NCBI GenBank assembly: GCA_944392605.1
Contig: CALXXE010000009.1
Span: forward strand, 1-64,000
Origin: an uncultured Clostridia bacterium
GTDB lineage: Bacteria > Bacillota > Clostridia > TANB77 > CAG-508
Direction of reading: 5' to 3'
DNA: 64,000 bases
The first letter of the stretch is position 1. The number at the start of each line of letters is the position of its first letter. A program made the translations under genes and the position numbers. Below the pieces are notes generated by a model. That model saw only the letters and a program-made list of their open reading frames with translations, was not told where the DNA came from and made no database searches. This document shows, in pieces, positions 46,318 through 55,357 of the stretch.

Positions 46318-47526
46318 TTATTGTGCTAAAGTTATGTTTGAATCACTTGACTTAGTATTAAATATTTCTTCTAATCGTGGACAACTTCCACTTAATACTA
46401 AATTACATCCTTCATTTTGTGCAACAAATCTCAAACAATGATTAATATTATTAACATTTTGTGCATTAATAACTAAATTACCTGTTAAGCTATTACACCC
46501 TTCAAATGTTCCCCACATGCTTGTTACACTATCAGGAATTGCTGGTACTTGCTTTAAAGCTATACAATCGCTAAAGGTATGATCCATATTCTTGACATTA
46601 CTTGGTATATTTGTAACAGTTTCCAATTTTTCACAATAGTCAAAAGTTGAATCCATTGATACAACACTATCTGGAATTTTTGGGCATTCTGTTATATCTA
46701 AACTTTCAAATGTTGAATCCATACATGTAACTGGTAAAAATCCCTTATCACTTCCTGCTAATTTTACGTATGCAGGTATCTCACCATCTATTTTTCCAGC
46801 ATTAACTGTTCCTACATAACCTCTACTTAAATTTGACCCATAGCCTGTTCCTAATCCAACTCCACCATATATTGTATCCTCAAATGTTTTCCAATTATCC
46901 ATATTAACCGGATTACCATCAGAATCTAAACCTATTATTTCATTTGTTTCACTTTGATCAGGGTGTTTTGTTGCATTTTCAAATATTTCGTCCCAATCTG
47001 GTTCTGAACTTCCTGTGCCTGAACTTGCACTAGTGTTCCATATTTCTTCTACCTCTGTAGCACTTGCATAATATTTAACTATATAACTTCCGTTTTCTTG
47101 TTCTAATTTATAAACATCATCTGTTCCTGAACCATTTCCTAATGATTGTTTTGCTCCAGTTAAAGCTTCTACATTAATTACTCCATCACTACTTGCATAT
47201 CCTTTTGAAACTAGCCATGCTAAAAAGTCTGTTTCTACTGCAAAGCTATGTTCTTCTTTTCCTTGTATTTGAACAACCTCTGTACTTGCAAGCTTTGTTG
47301 TACTTGCTGTATTTAATTCTATTTGCCATTCATTATATGCAAGAGATATACTGTCTCTTATAGTTCCATGTGATTGTTCAATTTTAGCATTATTAGCTTG
47401 AGTAAGTATTCCATTTTGTCCTGTAAGCATTGCAATTGATACTCCTGCTAAAATTAGTAATACTATAATAGTAATTACTAATGCTATAAGTGTAATTCCT
47501 TTTGCTGTTTTTAAGTTTCCTTTCAT
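46318..47526 (-). CDS. Prepilin-like surface protein with BspA-type leucine-rich repeats
   Basis: 402 residues. The type IV prepilin-like N-terminus (KGITLIALVITIIVLLIL) suggests cleavage before Ile after Gly. After a variable linker, residues about 265-400 hold irregular repeats (SLDITECPKIPDSVVSMDSTF, LETVTNIPSNVKNMDHTF, LKQVPAIPDSVTSMWGTF) of the BspA/DUF285 type found on adhesins. Probably an exposed, pilus-linked or membrane-anchored binding protein. Ribosome site AAGGAAGG. Confidence 0.8.
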   Translation of the reverse strand: MKGNLKTAKGITLIALVITIIVLLILAGVSIAMLTGQNGILTQANNAKIEQSHGTIRDSISLAYNEWQIELNTASTTKLASTEVVQIQGKEEHSFAVETDFLAWLVSKGYASSDGVINVEALTGAKQSLGNGSGTDDVYKLEQENGSYIVKYYASATEVEEIWNTSASSGTGSSEPDWDEIFENATKHPDQSETNEIIGLDSDGNPVNMDNWKTFEDTIYGGVGLGTGYGSNLSRGYVGTVNAGKIDGEIPAYVKLAGSDKGFLPVTCMDSTFESLDITECPKIPDSVVSMDSTFDYCEKLETVTNIPSNVKNMDHTFSDCIALKQVPAIPDSVTSMWGTFEGCNSLTGNLVINAQNVNNINHCLRFVAQNEGCNLVLSGSCPRLEEIFNTKSSDSNITLAQ

Positions 47527-47560
47527 TTGTTTTTCCTTCCTTTCCTTTTGTTTTTAAGGC

Positions 47561-47609
47561 AAAAAAAGACAGCAACAAAACCTATATGTTTATAGGTTCG
47601 TTACTGTCT
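47561..47609 (-). terminator. Intrinsic terminator between the VanS-like kinase and the pilin gene
   Basis: Hairpin with interrupted arms AGACAG...AACCTATA / TATAGGTT...CTGTCT followed on the minus strand by TTTTTTT. Confidence 0.7.
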
Positions 47610-47651
47610 AATGTAAATAAGCCATTGCTAAATAAACTGTACTTTATTTTA

Positions 47652-47717
47652 TTAAAGTATAGCTCTCTCTCTCTCTCTCTCTCTTAGAGCTTCAAGGATT
47701 CTAGCAACTAGCATCAT
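47652..47717 (-). CDS. Possible 21-aa leader peptide containing an (AG)11 microsatellite
   Basis: ATG ATG CTA ... reads MMLVARILEALRERERERAIL. An AGAGGTG ribosome site is seven bases upstream and a terminator follows. The Arg-Glu run comes from 11 AG repeats (47663-47684 on the plus strand as CT). Short length and no known homologue make it uncertain; it may be a phase-variable leader or chance. Confidence 0.3.
   Translation of the reverse strand: MMLVARILEALRERERERAIL
47663..47684. repeat. (CT)11 dinucleotide microsatellite
   Basis: Eleven perfect CT units, unusual in this window; slipped-strand mutation would change the frame of the short ORF that spans it. Confidence 0.95.
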
Positions 47718-47815
47718 TTACATACACCTCTCTTCTTTTTTTCTATGTTCATATTATATATTAGAATTATTGCTATTTCAATTACAGAAATATTACATTT
47801 TTGTTACAACATCCA

Positions 47816-48901
47816 TTACTTTTTTAATATAATATCAAACTCAATAAATTCATCATCATTTTTAACTGTAATCGTTCCATCATGAAGTTCTACTATTTCT
47901 TTAGTTATGGCTAAGCCTAGTCCTGCTCCTCCTGTTACACTGGTTCTTGAATCATCTCCTCTATAAAACTTTTCAAATATTTTATCTAGTTTATACTTTG
48001 GAATCTTTTCTCCTTCGTTTTTAAAGGAAATGAATATTTCATTATCATTTTCTTCTAGTTTTATATATATTGTGGTATTTTCAAAGCTGTAACTTATAGC
48101 ATTTTTAAGAAGATTTCCAAATGCTCTTGCAAGCTTATCTCCATCACCTAGATACATAACTTTTTCTTCTGCTTCCAAATCACATTTTAAATGTTTTTCT
48201 TCAAGCATTGGGAAACATTCATCCACTAATTGTTGTAATAAATAAGACAAATTAATATTTTGTTTGTTTATAGGCATACTACTTAAATTATATCTTGTTA
48301 TATCAAAAAACTCATTTGTAAGTTCCTCTACTCTTAATGCTTTATCAAGAGCAATTTTCATATACTTTTCTTGTAAATTTCTTGGTATTTCTTTTTCATC
48401 TGTAAGAAGTGTTAAATAACCAATAATTGAAGTAAGAGGTGTTTTTAAATCATGAGCCATATACATGATTAAATCATTTTTCTTGTCTTCCGCTTCTTTA
48501 GCCTTCTTTTTACTTAAAATATAATCATATTTTATATCATTTAACTTATCTGAGAACTCATTAACTTCACTTGGTAACTTAATTGTCTCATTATCTTCTT
48601 TTAATATTAAATCTAAAGATTTATATACTTCATTCATTCCATCTACATATTTTGAAATAAATCTATAAATTATTACTGCTAAAACAATTCCTATATAAAT
48701 ATAAACAACCACATCTCTATTATAAACAATCCAAGAATATAAATCATAATTAAGCCTTGCAACCAATTCTGATAAAGTATTTTCAAAAAATAGAGCTAAT
48801 ATAAAATATACTATAATAGAAATTATTACAGCTATTAATAAATTCCCAAATAAAGTCATAAACAATTTTAATTTTTTCTTAGTTAATCTGTTAATGTTCA
48901 A
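47816..48901 (-). CDS. VanS-type sensor histidine kinase
   Basis: 361 residues. Two N-terminal membrane helices with a short loop between, then the DHp box YMAHDLKTPLTSIIGYL, GDKLARAFGNLLKNAISYS (N box) and GGAGLGLAITKEIVELH. The YMAHDLKTPL form is characteristic of VanS_B/VanS-like kinases. Pairs with the upstream VanR-like regulator, 19 bases apart. No vanHAX-like resistance genes are nearby, so the target is probably envelope homeostasis, perhaps the divergent C39-like gene. Confidence 0.92.
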   Translation of the reverse strand: MNINRLTKKKLKLFMTLFGNLLIAVIISIIVYFILALFFENTLSELVARLNYDLYSWIVYNRDVVVYIYIGIVLAVIIYRFISKYVDGMNEVYKSLDLILKEDNETIKLPSEVNEFSDKLNDIKYDYILSKKKAKEAEDKKNDLIMYMAHDLKTPLTSIIGYLTLLTDEKEIPRNLQEKYMKIALDKALRVEELTNEFFDITRYNLSSMPINKQNINLSYLLQQLVDECFPMLEEKHLKCDLEAEEKVMYLGDGDKLARAFGNLLKNAISYSFENTTIYIKLEENDNEIFISFKNEGEKIPKYKLDKIFEKFYRGDDSRTSVTGGAGLGLAITKEIVELHDGTITVKNDDEFIEFDIILKK

Positions 48902-48920
48902 TTCTAATCCTCCATTACTC

Positions 48921-49604
48921 TTATTCTAACTTATATCCTACACCCCATACTGTTTTTATAAACTTTGGCTTTTTAGTATCTTCTCCTAGCTTTTCTCTTA
49001 TTCTTCTAATATGAACCATAACTGTATTATTACTATCAAAATATTTCTCTTTCCAAACTTTTTCAAATAACTCTTCTGAACTTATTACTTTTCCTCTATT
49101 ATTTGCAAGATAAAGTAATATTTCAAACTCTAGTGGTGTTAATTCTATTTCTTTATCATATAATAAGCATTTATGCTCTTGCTTTTCTATTGTGAGTCCA
49201 TTTATTTCAAGTACATCCTTCTTGTTTTCTACATCATTATATAATGTATATCTTCTGAACTGTGATTTCACTCTTGCAACTAATTCTAATGGATTAAATG
49301 GTTTTGTTATATAATCATCTGCACCTATTGTTAATCCTTTTATCTTATCATTATCTTCTATTTTAGCAGTAAGCATGATAATAGGAAATTTTAATCCTTT
49401 ATCTCTAATATATTTACAAATTTGGAAACCATTTTTTCCTCCAATCATTATATCTAGTATTGCCATATCTAGTTTTTCTTCATCAATACATTTTATAGCT
49501 TCTTCTGAATTATAAAATTTATATACATTATAATTTTCATTCTTAAGATAAACTTCTACTAAGTCTGCAATTTCTTTTTCATCATCTAATACTAATATGT
49601 TCAT
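48921..49604 (-). CDS. VanR-type response regulator
   Basis: 227 residues. Receiver: LDDEKEIADLV, phospho-Asp in AILDIMI, LTAKIED, TKPFNP; winged helix with NTVMVHIRRIREKLGED and the end KTVWGVGYKLE. First gene of the two-gene operon. Direct GTAAG-type repeats in the divergent intergenic region could be its binding site. Confidence 0.93.
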   Translation of the reverse strand: MNILVLDDEKEIADLVEVYLKNENYNVYKFYNSEEAIKCIDEEKLDMAILDIMIGGKNGFQICKYIRDKGLKFPIIMLTAKIEDNDKIKGLTIGADDYITKPFNPLELVARVKSQFRRYTLYNDVENKKDVLEINGLTIEKQEHKCLLYDKEIELTPLEFEILLYLANNRGKVISSEELFEKVWKEKYFDSNNTVMVHIRRIREKLGEDTKKPKFIKTVWGVGYKLE

Positions 49605-49676
49605 TTTTCTCTTCCCCTCTTTTACTTAGGTAATTATAACATATAAATTATTGTTTTTAATCTTATTTTACAAATC

Positions 49677-49703
49677 GTAAGAAAATGTTAAGAATTTTGT
49701 TAG
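49677..49703. promoter_or_regulatory. Candidate regulator-binding direct repeats
   Basis: GTAAG, GTTAAG and GTTAG at about 10-12-base steps between the VanR-like gene and the divergent C39-like gene; the spacing fits an OmpR-family regulator. Confidence 0.35.
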
Positions 49704-49759
49704 TTTTTCTTTAAGAACTTTTATTTTTTATTTGTTATAAATATTTCAGGGTGATTTAT

Positions 49760-50506
49760 ATGAATAGAAATATTAAGAAAAATAAAAAGAAAAAATTAAA
49801 TTTAAAATTTATTTTATTTGTAATAATTCTTATTTTTATAGGAATCTATTTGCTATATACCATAAATTATTCTTTAACTACTAATATCTTTTTACCTATA
49901 TCTAACTCTAAAAACAACAATTATTCTGGTATAGGTCAAGAAGCGGTTAGTGACAAAGATGGTTATTTTACTACTTTTACAACAATAGATGAAAATAAAA
50001 AAACATATAAGGAATTCAAACAAAATGGTAATAGCTCTTGGGCACAAAATAGTTATTGGGGTGGCACTATGGAAGAAAATGGCTGTGGAATAACTTCTCT
50101 TGCCATTATCGCTAGTGGTTATGGTATGAACATTACTCCTGAAGATTTAAGAAAAGAATTTTATCCTGTACTTGATGGAAATGATTTTGGAAGTGTTTTA
50201 AAGAATTATTATAATATAGAAAATACAGATTTCTTATATGATACTTCATATTTTTCTAATAACTATATTTTAGAACATTTAAAAACTAATAGACCTGTTT
50301 TAGTCTGTGTATGGAATAAACCACATGATAATAGATGGACAACTGCCTCTCATTATTTAGTATTACTTGCATGTGATAACAGTAATAAAGTTTATGTTTC
50401 TAATCCTAATGGTGGTAAAAATGATAGTAAATCTTCCGGATGGTATGATATAAATGAAATAACACCTTTTATTGCTAAAATTCTTTTTATAAAAAGTTAT
50501 AATTAA
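49760..50506 (+). CDS. Secreted or anchored C39-like cysteine peptidase
   Basis: 248 residues. N-terminal membrane segment (about 17-38), then a papain-like C39-type domain: SSWAQNSYWGGTMEENGCGITSLAII with the catalytic Cys in GCGITS, and ASHYLVLLACDN with the His, then SNPNGG. Acts outside the membrane; substrate unknown. I prefer the ATG at 49760 (after AGGGTGA) to the GTG at 49751. Divergent from the VanRS-like pair, a common sign of regulation. Confidence 0.8.
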   Translation: MNRNIKKNKKKKLNLKFILFVIILIFIGIYLLYTINYSLTTNIFLPISNSKNNNYSGIGQEAVSDKDGYFTTFTTIDENKKTYKEFKQNGNSSWAQNSYWGGTMEENGCGITSLAIIASGYGMNITPEDLRKEFYPVLDGNDFGSVLKNYYNIENTDFLYDTSYFSNNYILEHLKTNRPVLVCVWNKPHDNRWTTASHYLVLLACDNSNKVYVSNPNGGKNDSKSSGWYDINEITPFIAKILFIKSYN

Positions 50507-50540
50507 CCCCAAAAATCAAATGTTATTTGGGGTTTAATTA
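50501..50540 (+). terminator. Intrinsic terminator
   Basis: AACCCCAAA/TTTGGGGTT core extended by AATTAA/TTAATT, overlapping the stop codon. Confidence 0.7.
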
Positions 50541-50544
50541 CATT

Positions 50545-50609
50545 TCTTGTTTATTTAATTATTTCTTCTAGTACCATTTGCTCTACTGCTAACATATTAC
50601 CTACTTTCC
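50545..50609 (-). pseudogene. Remnant of a second Rpn-family gene
   Basis: Just past the Rpn stop, the minus strand reads GNMLAVEQMVLEEIIK and a stop. This matches the internal DNMLAAEQMVLEEN of the intact gene (about 50770-50830) at both the DNA and protein level. A leftover from duplication or recombination between Rpn copies. Confidence 0.6.
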
Positions 50610-51644
50610 TTATTTTATACTTTTCTTTAGTTCTTCAATTTTTTTTACAGGTAGTCCGCTAACTTTACTCACTGTTTCTATTGAATATCCCATTTTTAAC
50701 ATATTAACACACATAATATTTTTTCCTTCATCGATTCCAATACGTTTTCCTTCATTTCTTAGCATTTCATTTTCTTCTAATACCATTTGTTCTGCTGCTA
50801 ACATATTATCACTTCCCTTTCCTATTATTTTTTCCATAATTTTATTTGTTATTTCAGTTCCAATTTTTTTATTTAATATTAATTCCACTGCTGTATATAC
50901 TATTTCTTTATGCTCTTCTTTTTGTATTCTTTTGTTTATTTCAAACATTGTACGTACTAAATCTTTTGTACTTCTTTCTTTTTCTATAAGCATTATTTTA
51001 CTTAAGATTCCCCCTTCTTCCAATAGTTCTTCTTTTGTATAATTGTTTACATCTACTAATGTATAATATCCAAGTGTTCCTAATTCTATTTTTTCTTCTT
51101 TTATTTTTGTATCTTCAAATAATTTTTCTTGTATTTCTTTTATATAATTCTTCGCTGTCCATTTTTCTTTTCCTGTATACAACACTATTGGAATCACTAA
51201 ACATTCTTTATCTTCTTTTTTAGGATTTTCTACTTCATTTGCTCTCATTATTTCTATTTGATAATTTAATATCCTATAGGACATTCTATAGTCTACTCTT
51301 GTTTGATGTTCTATTAATATTACTATGTTTGTACCTTTTATTTTATATACTATATCTGCTTCTCTATATTTTAATTCTGTTGTTACAAAACTATTTTGTG
51401 ATGCTACTAAGTCACTTGGCTTTATTTTTATTCCTATTATTTTGCTTATAAATTTTGATGCTTCTTTCTTGCTTTGAAATACTCTTTTTACTATTTTATC
51501 ATGTTCTTTATCTATTTTGCTTTTATTTTTATTAAATTCTTCACTTTCTTTAGCGTATTTTTTAACTAAATCCATAAACACAGGATCTTTTAAATATTTT
51601 TCTATGTCTATTTTTGTTGTACTTTTTATTTCTATTTCTATCAT
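50610..51644 (-). CDS. Rpn-family PD-(D/E)XK nuclease (recombination-promoting nuclease/transposase-like)
   Basis: 344 residues. The N-terminal nuclease domain has EADIVYKIKGTNIVILIEHQTRVDYRMSYRILNYQIEIM (D, ExQ motif as EHQ) and LVIPIVLYTGKEKW. The C-terminal part is Lys/Glu-rich, ending SVSKVSGLPVKKIEEL-like. Rpn proteins (E. coli YhgA/RpnA) cut DNA and raise recombination. The ribosome site AGGAG abuts the ATG with no spacer, which is unusual. No terminal inverted repeats were seen, so it is not a complete IS. Confidence 0.85.
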   Translation of the reverse strand: MIEIEIKSTTKIDIEKYLKDPVFMDLVKKYAKESEEFNKNKSKIDKEHDKIVKRVFQSKKEASKFISKIIGIKIKPSDLVASQNSFVTTELKYREADIVYKIKGTNIVILIEHQTRVDYRMSYRILNYQIEIMRANEVENPKKEDKECLVIPIVLYTGKEKWTAKNYIKEIQEKLFEDTKIKEEKIELGTLGYYTLVDVNNYTKEELLEEGGILSKIMLIEKERSTKDLVRTMFEINKRIQKEEHKEIVYTAVELILNKKIGTEITNKIMEKIIGKGSDNMLAAEQMVLEENEMLRNEGKRIGIDEGKNIMCVNMLKMGYSIETVSKVSGLPVKKIEELKKSIK

Positions 51645-52003
51645 CTCCTAATATATCATTTATTTATCTTAAAGGCAATATTTACATTTTAATAAATATA
51701 ATATTTTTCTTATGTTTTTCTTCGTTTTTCATAACTTTTCTCTTTCTTTTGTACTTTTTGTCACCTTCTTTTTTGTCTTTTATTTTTTCTTTTTTGGGAA
51801 AATAGTGTGAGATAAAAAAATAGTTTTTCACACATTTAATTTGAATTAAAATTCTTTTATATTAAAACATGAATAGAAAAAGAAGTCAAGTTTAAAAATA
51901 AACTTTTCATCGCAAAATTCGACAATTCAAAAACTAGTAAGTAAATTAAATACTTACTAGTTTTAAATTTATCTCGTATTCTTTTTTCATCTTTTCTTTT
52001 TGT
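51645..52003. other. Intergenic AT-rich region, polypyrimidine tract
   Basis: About 360 bases. A T/C-rich run (51700-51790), a GTGTGA...TCACAC inverted repeat near 51807-51834 and the natB terminator at 51930. No gene seen. Confidence 0.5.
51930..51968 (-). terminator. Intrinsic terminator of natAB
   Basis: AAAACTAGTAAGTA/TACTTACTAGTTTT 14-bp perfect arms, seven-base loop. Confidence 0.8.
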
Positions 52004-53152
52004 TTATTTTGAGAACAATACTTTTTCTGACTTATATTGTTTAATAATAACTTTTAAGACAATTGTTATATATATAATTGTAGAAATTGCCATTAAAGCA
52101 ATATTAAGTAAATCTATTTTTCCATTGCTTATATCTGTAAAAATTACAGTAAAGTTTATAAATGGAATTATAGAAAGTATAGGGCTTCCTTGTACGCCTA
52201 TCATAAATGCTATCATTCCTGGGAAGAATGATATAAATGTTAGTGGTGTCAAAGCACTTTGAGCTTCTTTAAATGTTTTTGATGTACTTGCTATTGCTAT
52301 ACATAATCCACTTATAAAGAATGAGTATGCAATTATAACAATAACGCTAAACACTAAACTTACAGGTGAAAACATTATATCTATTCCTTCATAAATGCTA
52401 AACATATCTTTTGTAATAACAAGTGAAATTACTGCTAAGACTAAGCTAATTAAACCTGTTATAATTGAAGATATTGAAACACTTAAGAATTTTCCAACAA
52501 TAATATCTTTACTTCTAATTGGAAAAGTAAGTAATGTCTCTAGCGTTCCTCTTTCCTTTTCTCCTGCCGTCGTATCTGTTGCGGGATATGTCGCAGATAC
52601 CGTAATTGCCATAACTATGAATAAAAACGCATAATTTTTAATATAATTTGCAAAATAATTATCTTCTTCAAATATGTTTTCTTCTACTGTTATAATACTA
52701 AATACTTCATCTGGATTTATATTGTTATTTGCTAAGTAAGATGTTTGTAAGTATTGTTTATAGGCTTCAAAATAAGCTTGTACTAGATTTTCAGCATAAG
52801 TATCGTTATCATTTGTTCCTGTATTTAGAACATATTTATTATCCTCTTTTGTTACATATAAATAGATTTCTCCATTATCATATTTTTGTTTTAACTCTTC
52901 TTCTGTTCCTTCAATTACTTCTATAGCTATTTGTTTTGCAATTTCTTTTTCTTCTTCACTTAACTCATATGAAAAACCTATCTTATTATATTCTTCTACA
53001 TCTTTACTTACTTGTGCTTCAAATAAAGCAGACATACCAATTATTAATAAAGGTATAAATATTGGAATCACCAGCATCATTGCTAAAGATTTTTTATCCC
53101 TAAATAATTCTCTAAGTTCCTTTTTTAATATATTAAACAAATTACTCTTCAT
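52004..53152 (-). CDS. natB: ABC-2 type permease, NatB-like
   Basis: 382 residues. It starts NILKKELRELFRDKKSLAMML, has one N-terminal helix, a 130-residue extracytoplasmic domain and then five helices with the block TDTTAGEKERGTLETLLTFPI, hallmark of NatB/YhaP-type Na+ efflux permeases. It overlaps the ATPase gene stop by 11 bases. Forms an exporter with the upstream ATPase. The Na+ substrate is inferred from family. Confidence 0.85.
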   Translation of the reverse strand: MKSNLFNILKKELRELFRDKKSLAMMLVIPIFIPLLIIGMSALFEAQVSKDVEEYNKIGFSYELSEEEKEIAKQIAIEVIEGTEEELKQKYDNGEIYLYVTKEDNKYVLNTGTNDNDTYAENLVQAYFEAYKQYLQTSYLANNNINPDEVFSIITVEENIFEEDNYFANYIKNYAFLFIVMAITVSATYPATDTTAGEKERGTLETLLTFPIRSKDIIVGKFLSVSISSIITGLISLVLAVISLVITKDMFSIYEGIDIMFSPVSLVFSVIVIIAYSFFISGLCIAIASTSKTFKEAQSALTPLTFISFFPGMIAFMIGVQGSPILSIIPFINFTVIFTDISNGKIDLLNIALMAISTIIYITIVLKVIIKQYKSEKVLFSK

Positions 53153-53901
53153 CTAAAACACCTCCTATCATTGTAAAGAAGGCATCTCTCAAGTTAGATG
53201 TATTTGTTTTACTTTTTATTTCTTCAGGCGTTCCTTCATTTATTACAAGACCTTTATTTATCATAATCACTCTATCACAAATATTTTCTGCTTCTTCCAT
53301 ATAATGTGTTGAATATAAAATTATTTTATTCTTTTTCTTTTCTTCTTTCATAAAATCTAAAATAATTTGGCTAGAAATAATATCTAATCCTGTTGTTGCT
53401 TCATCTAATATATAATATTTAGGATTATGTACTAAACATCTTGCAATATTTACTCTTTGTGTTTGACCAGTTGATAAGTTTCCAATTTTGTTATATAGGA
53501 AATTATCCATATTTAATATTTTAGATATTTCTTTAATGCTTTCTTCTGCTTTCTTTTCTTCTACTCCATAAATATCAGCGCACATTTTTAATAATTCATA
53601 ACAAGATAAAGTATCATATAGTTTCGTATTTCCTGATAAATATGCTATTTGCTTTTTTATTTCAATTTCATTTTTCTTATAAGTTAATCCATCAAATGAA
53701 ATCTCTCCTTCTGTTGGCTCTAATATTCCTGCGATCATTCTAAGAAGTGTTGTTTTTCCGAGCTCCATTTGGTCCTAATATTCCAATTATTTCTCCTTCA
53801 TTTGCTTCAAAACTTATTCCATTATCAGCATAAAATTCTTCTTTTTCTTTTTTGTTTTTATAACGCACGAATTTCTTTTTTAAATTATCTACTTTTATCA
53901 T
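53142..53901 (-). CDS. natA: ABC transporter ATPase, NatA-like, read across a CGG +1 shift in Walker A
   Basis: The true start is the ATG at 53901 after AAGGAG (MIKVDNLKKKFVRYKN). The frame runs 47 codons to GILGPNGA and meets CGG at 53760; unshifted it stops five codons later. Skipping that C gives GPNGA-GKTTLLRMIAG, a perfect Walker A, and then LSTGQTQRVNIARCL (signature) and YILDEATTGLD (Walker B), for 252 residues. The glycine created by the shift is essential in all P-loop ABC ATPases, so the correction is firmly anchored. The conventional reading would give a useless ATPase with no start of its own. Confidence 0.93.
53758..53760 (-). other. CGG +1 frameshift site inside Walker A of NatA
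   Basis: GGA GCT CGG AAA. Dropping C53760 yields GCT GGA AAA ACA ACA (AGKTT). Confidence 0.9.
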
Positions 53902-53918
53902 TTTCTTCTCCTTTCTTC

Positions 53919-53944
53919 ATGACAAAATAATATATTATTGTCAT
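53919..53944. promoter_or_regulatory. Inverted repeat upstream of natA
   Basis: ATGACAA, 12 A/T bases, TTGTCAT; located 18-43 bases before the natA start, overlapping a likely -10. Possible repressor operator. Confidence 0.4.
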
Positions 53945-54168
53945 TGTTAGTGTCAAGAAAAAATAGTAAAAAATTAAGAATTTGTCTTAACAAAAATAAA
54001 TGTATAATAAAATTTTCCATAGTATAAATTATTTTTAATAGCAATTTACGTTTCAATTATTTTTGAATTTTTTGTAAATTTACTAGACAGCATTTAACCT
54101 TTGTGATATTATATATTTTGTAAAAACAAAAGATATGAAATATAATTATTTCAATTGGGAGGTTTAAA

Positions 54169-54636
54169 ATGTTAAAATCAAAGAAATTAAAATTTATTAT
54201 ATTAACTATAAGTATTATAGCTTTTATATTTTTATTAGATAGTTGTTATGCTGTTGATTTGAACTTGAGTACAGACTTAACTTCTAATTTATCAACAAAT
54301 ACTACTGCAACAAATGGAACAACAAATACTACAACTAACGAAACAACAGATGCAAATACGACTCAGAATACTACTAACCAATCTTCTACAAATACCGGAA
54401 CTAACACTGCTAATCCAAGTAATTCAACAAATACAATGAATACTTCTAGCACAGGGACTTCAAATTCAACTGGTACAAGTAGTACAACAAATACAGGCTC
54501 AGGAGCAACAGTTACAAATGCTTTACCAGAAAGTGATTTAGGATTAACAAATATATTAAATATACTTTTAATTGTAATTGGAATTTTACTTATCTTCTTA
54601 GCAATTGCTATTCTAATTAGATTAAAAAATAGCTAA
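54169..54636 (+). CDS. Small Thr/Asn/Ser-rich membrane-anchored surface protein
   Basis: 155 residues. Signal or anchor (about 7-27), then a Thr/Asn/Ser stretch (30-115) with a possible processed Cys (LDSCYA), then LPESDLG and a second membrane helix with a short basic end. Low complexity suggests an extracellular stalk that may be glycosylated; LPESD could be a degenerate sortase site. Ribosome site GGGAGG. Function unknown. Confidence 0.6.
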   Translation: MLKSKKLKFIILTISIIAFIFLLDSCYAVDLNLSTDLTSNLSTNTTATNGTTNTTTNETTDANTTQNTTNQSSTNTGTNTANPSNSTNTMNTSSTGTSNSTGTSSTTNTGSGATVTNALPESDLGLTNILNILLIVIGILLIFLAIAILIRLKNS

Positions 54637-54656
54637 AAATATTTTTAAAATTTTAT

Positions 54657-54695
54657 AAAAGCTTTATTCCAAATAAAGCTTTTATTTTTTTGTTT
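54657..54695 (+). terminator. Intrinsic terminator
   Basis: AAAAGCTTTATT/AATAAAGCTTTT, three-base loop, followed by a T run. Confidence 0.8.
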
Positions 54696-54801
54696 TTGAT
54701 GTATATTTTATAAAAAAATTAAAATAATAATATTATAATTTGTTTTTCATAGTAATTTATTATGGAAAATATTGTTTATATTTTTTATAGGAGGAATCTT
54801 T

Positions 54802-55260
54802 ATGTATAAGAAAATAATAGTTAGTGCATGTATTCTACTTGCAAGTATCCTTCTTTCTTTTAATCTATGCTTAGCAAATGACGCTACTAACATGTTAGAA
54901 GATGCTGCAAATGGAGTAAGAAATGCTGTTGGTGGTGCTGAAAATGCTATCCAAGACGCCGCTGGTGGGGCAACTAATACAGTAAGAAATATGACCGAGG
55001 GCATAGAAAACGGTGCAAACTCTGCTACTAATACTATGAGAAATGCTACTAATTCAACTAAAGACACAAACAACAATATGAACAATGAAGGATATGTAGC
55101 AACTAGAACAGCTACAGATACAGGAGCTGCAACATTTATGGGAATGACATCAACTGCATGGACATGGTTAATTATTGGAATTGCTGCAATAGCAATAGTT
55201 GCTCTTGTTTGGTACTATGGAAATCAATTAAAAGCTTCTAGATATGACGATAGAGACTAA
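54802..55260 (+). CDS. Ala/Asn-rich secreted or membrane protein
   Basis: 152 residues from the ATG after AGGAGG. Signal peptide (MYKKIIVSACILLASILL...CLAND), an amphipathic repeat region (NGVRNAVGGAENAIQDAAGGATNTVRN in 11-residue-like steps), then one membrane helix (TWLIIGIAAIAIVALVWYYG) and a charged end. The repeats may form a helical filament-like rod. Unknown function; next to another small surface protein. Confidence 0.6.
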   Translation: MYKKIIVSACILLASILLSFNLCLANDATNMLEDAANGVRNAVGGAENAIQDAAGGATNTVRNMTEGIENGANSATNTMRNATNSTKDTNNNMNNEGYVATRTATDTGAATFMGMTSTAWTWLIIGIAAIAIVALVWYYGNQLKASRYDDRD

Positions 55261-55270
55261 TTAATCTTTT

Positions 55271-55310
55271 AATGCACTTTAAATTAATTTAAGGTGCATT
55301 ATTTTTTATT
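55271..55310 (+). terminator. Intrinsic terminator
   Basis: 15-bp near-palindrome AATGCACTTTAAATT/AATTTAAGGTGCATT followed by T. Confidence 0.8.
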
Positions 55311-55357
55311 TTATGATATAATATTTATCGTAAAATAAATATTAGGAGTAAGTTTAT

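Noticed and set aside
47663-47684. CRISPR-like repeat
   Set aside because: It is a simple dinucleotide run without spacers.
47816-49604. Vancomycin resistance locus
   Set aside because: Only regulator and kinase resemble VanRS; no vanHAX-type ligase or dehydrogenase genes are present.
50610-51644. Complete insertion sequence
   Set aside because: Rpn proteins are transposase-related, but no terminal inverted repeats or target duplications were seen.
54747-55085. Minus-strand 112-aa ORF opposite the Ala/Asn-rich gene
   Set aside because: Shadow frame; no ribosome site and the plus-strand gene has a signal peptide and terminator.
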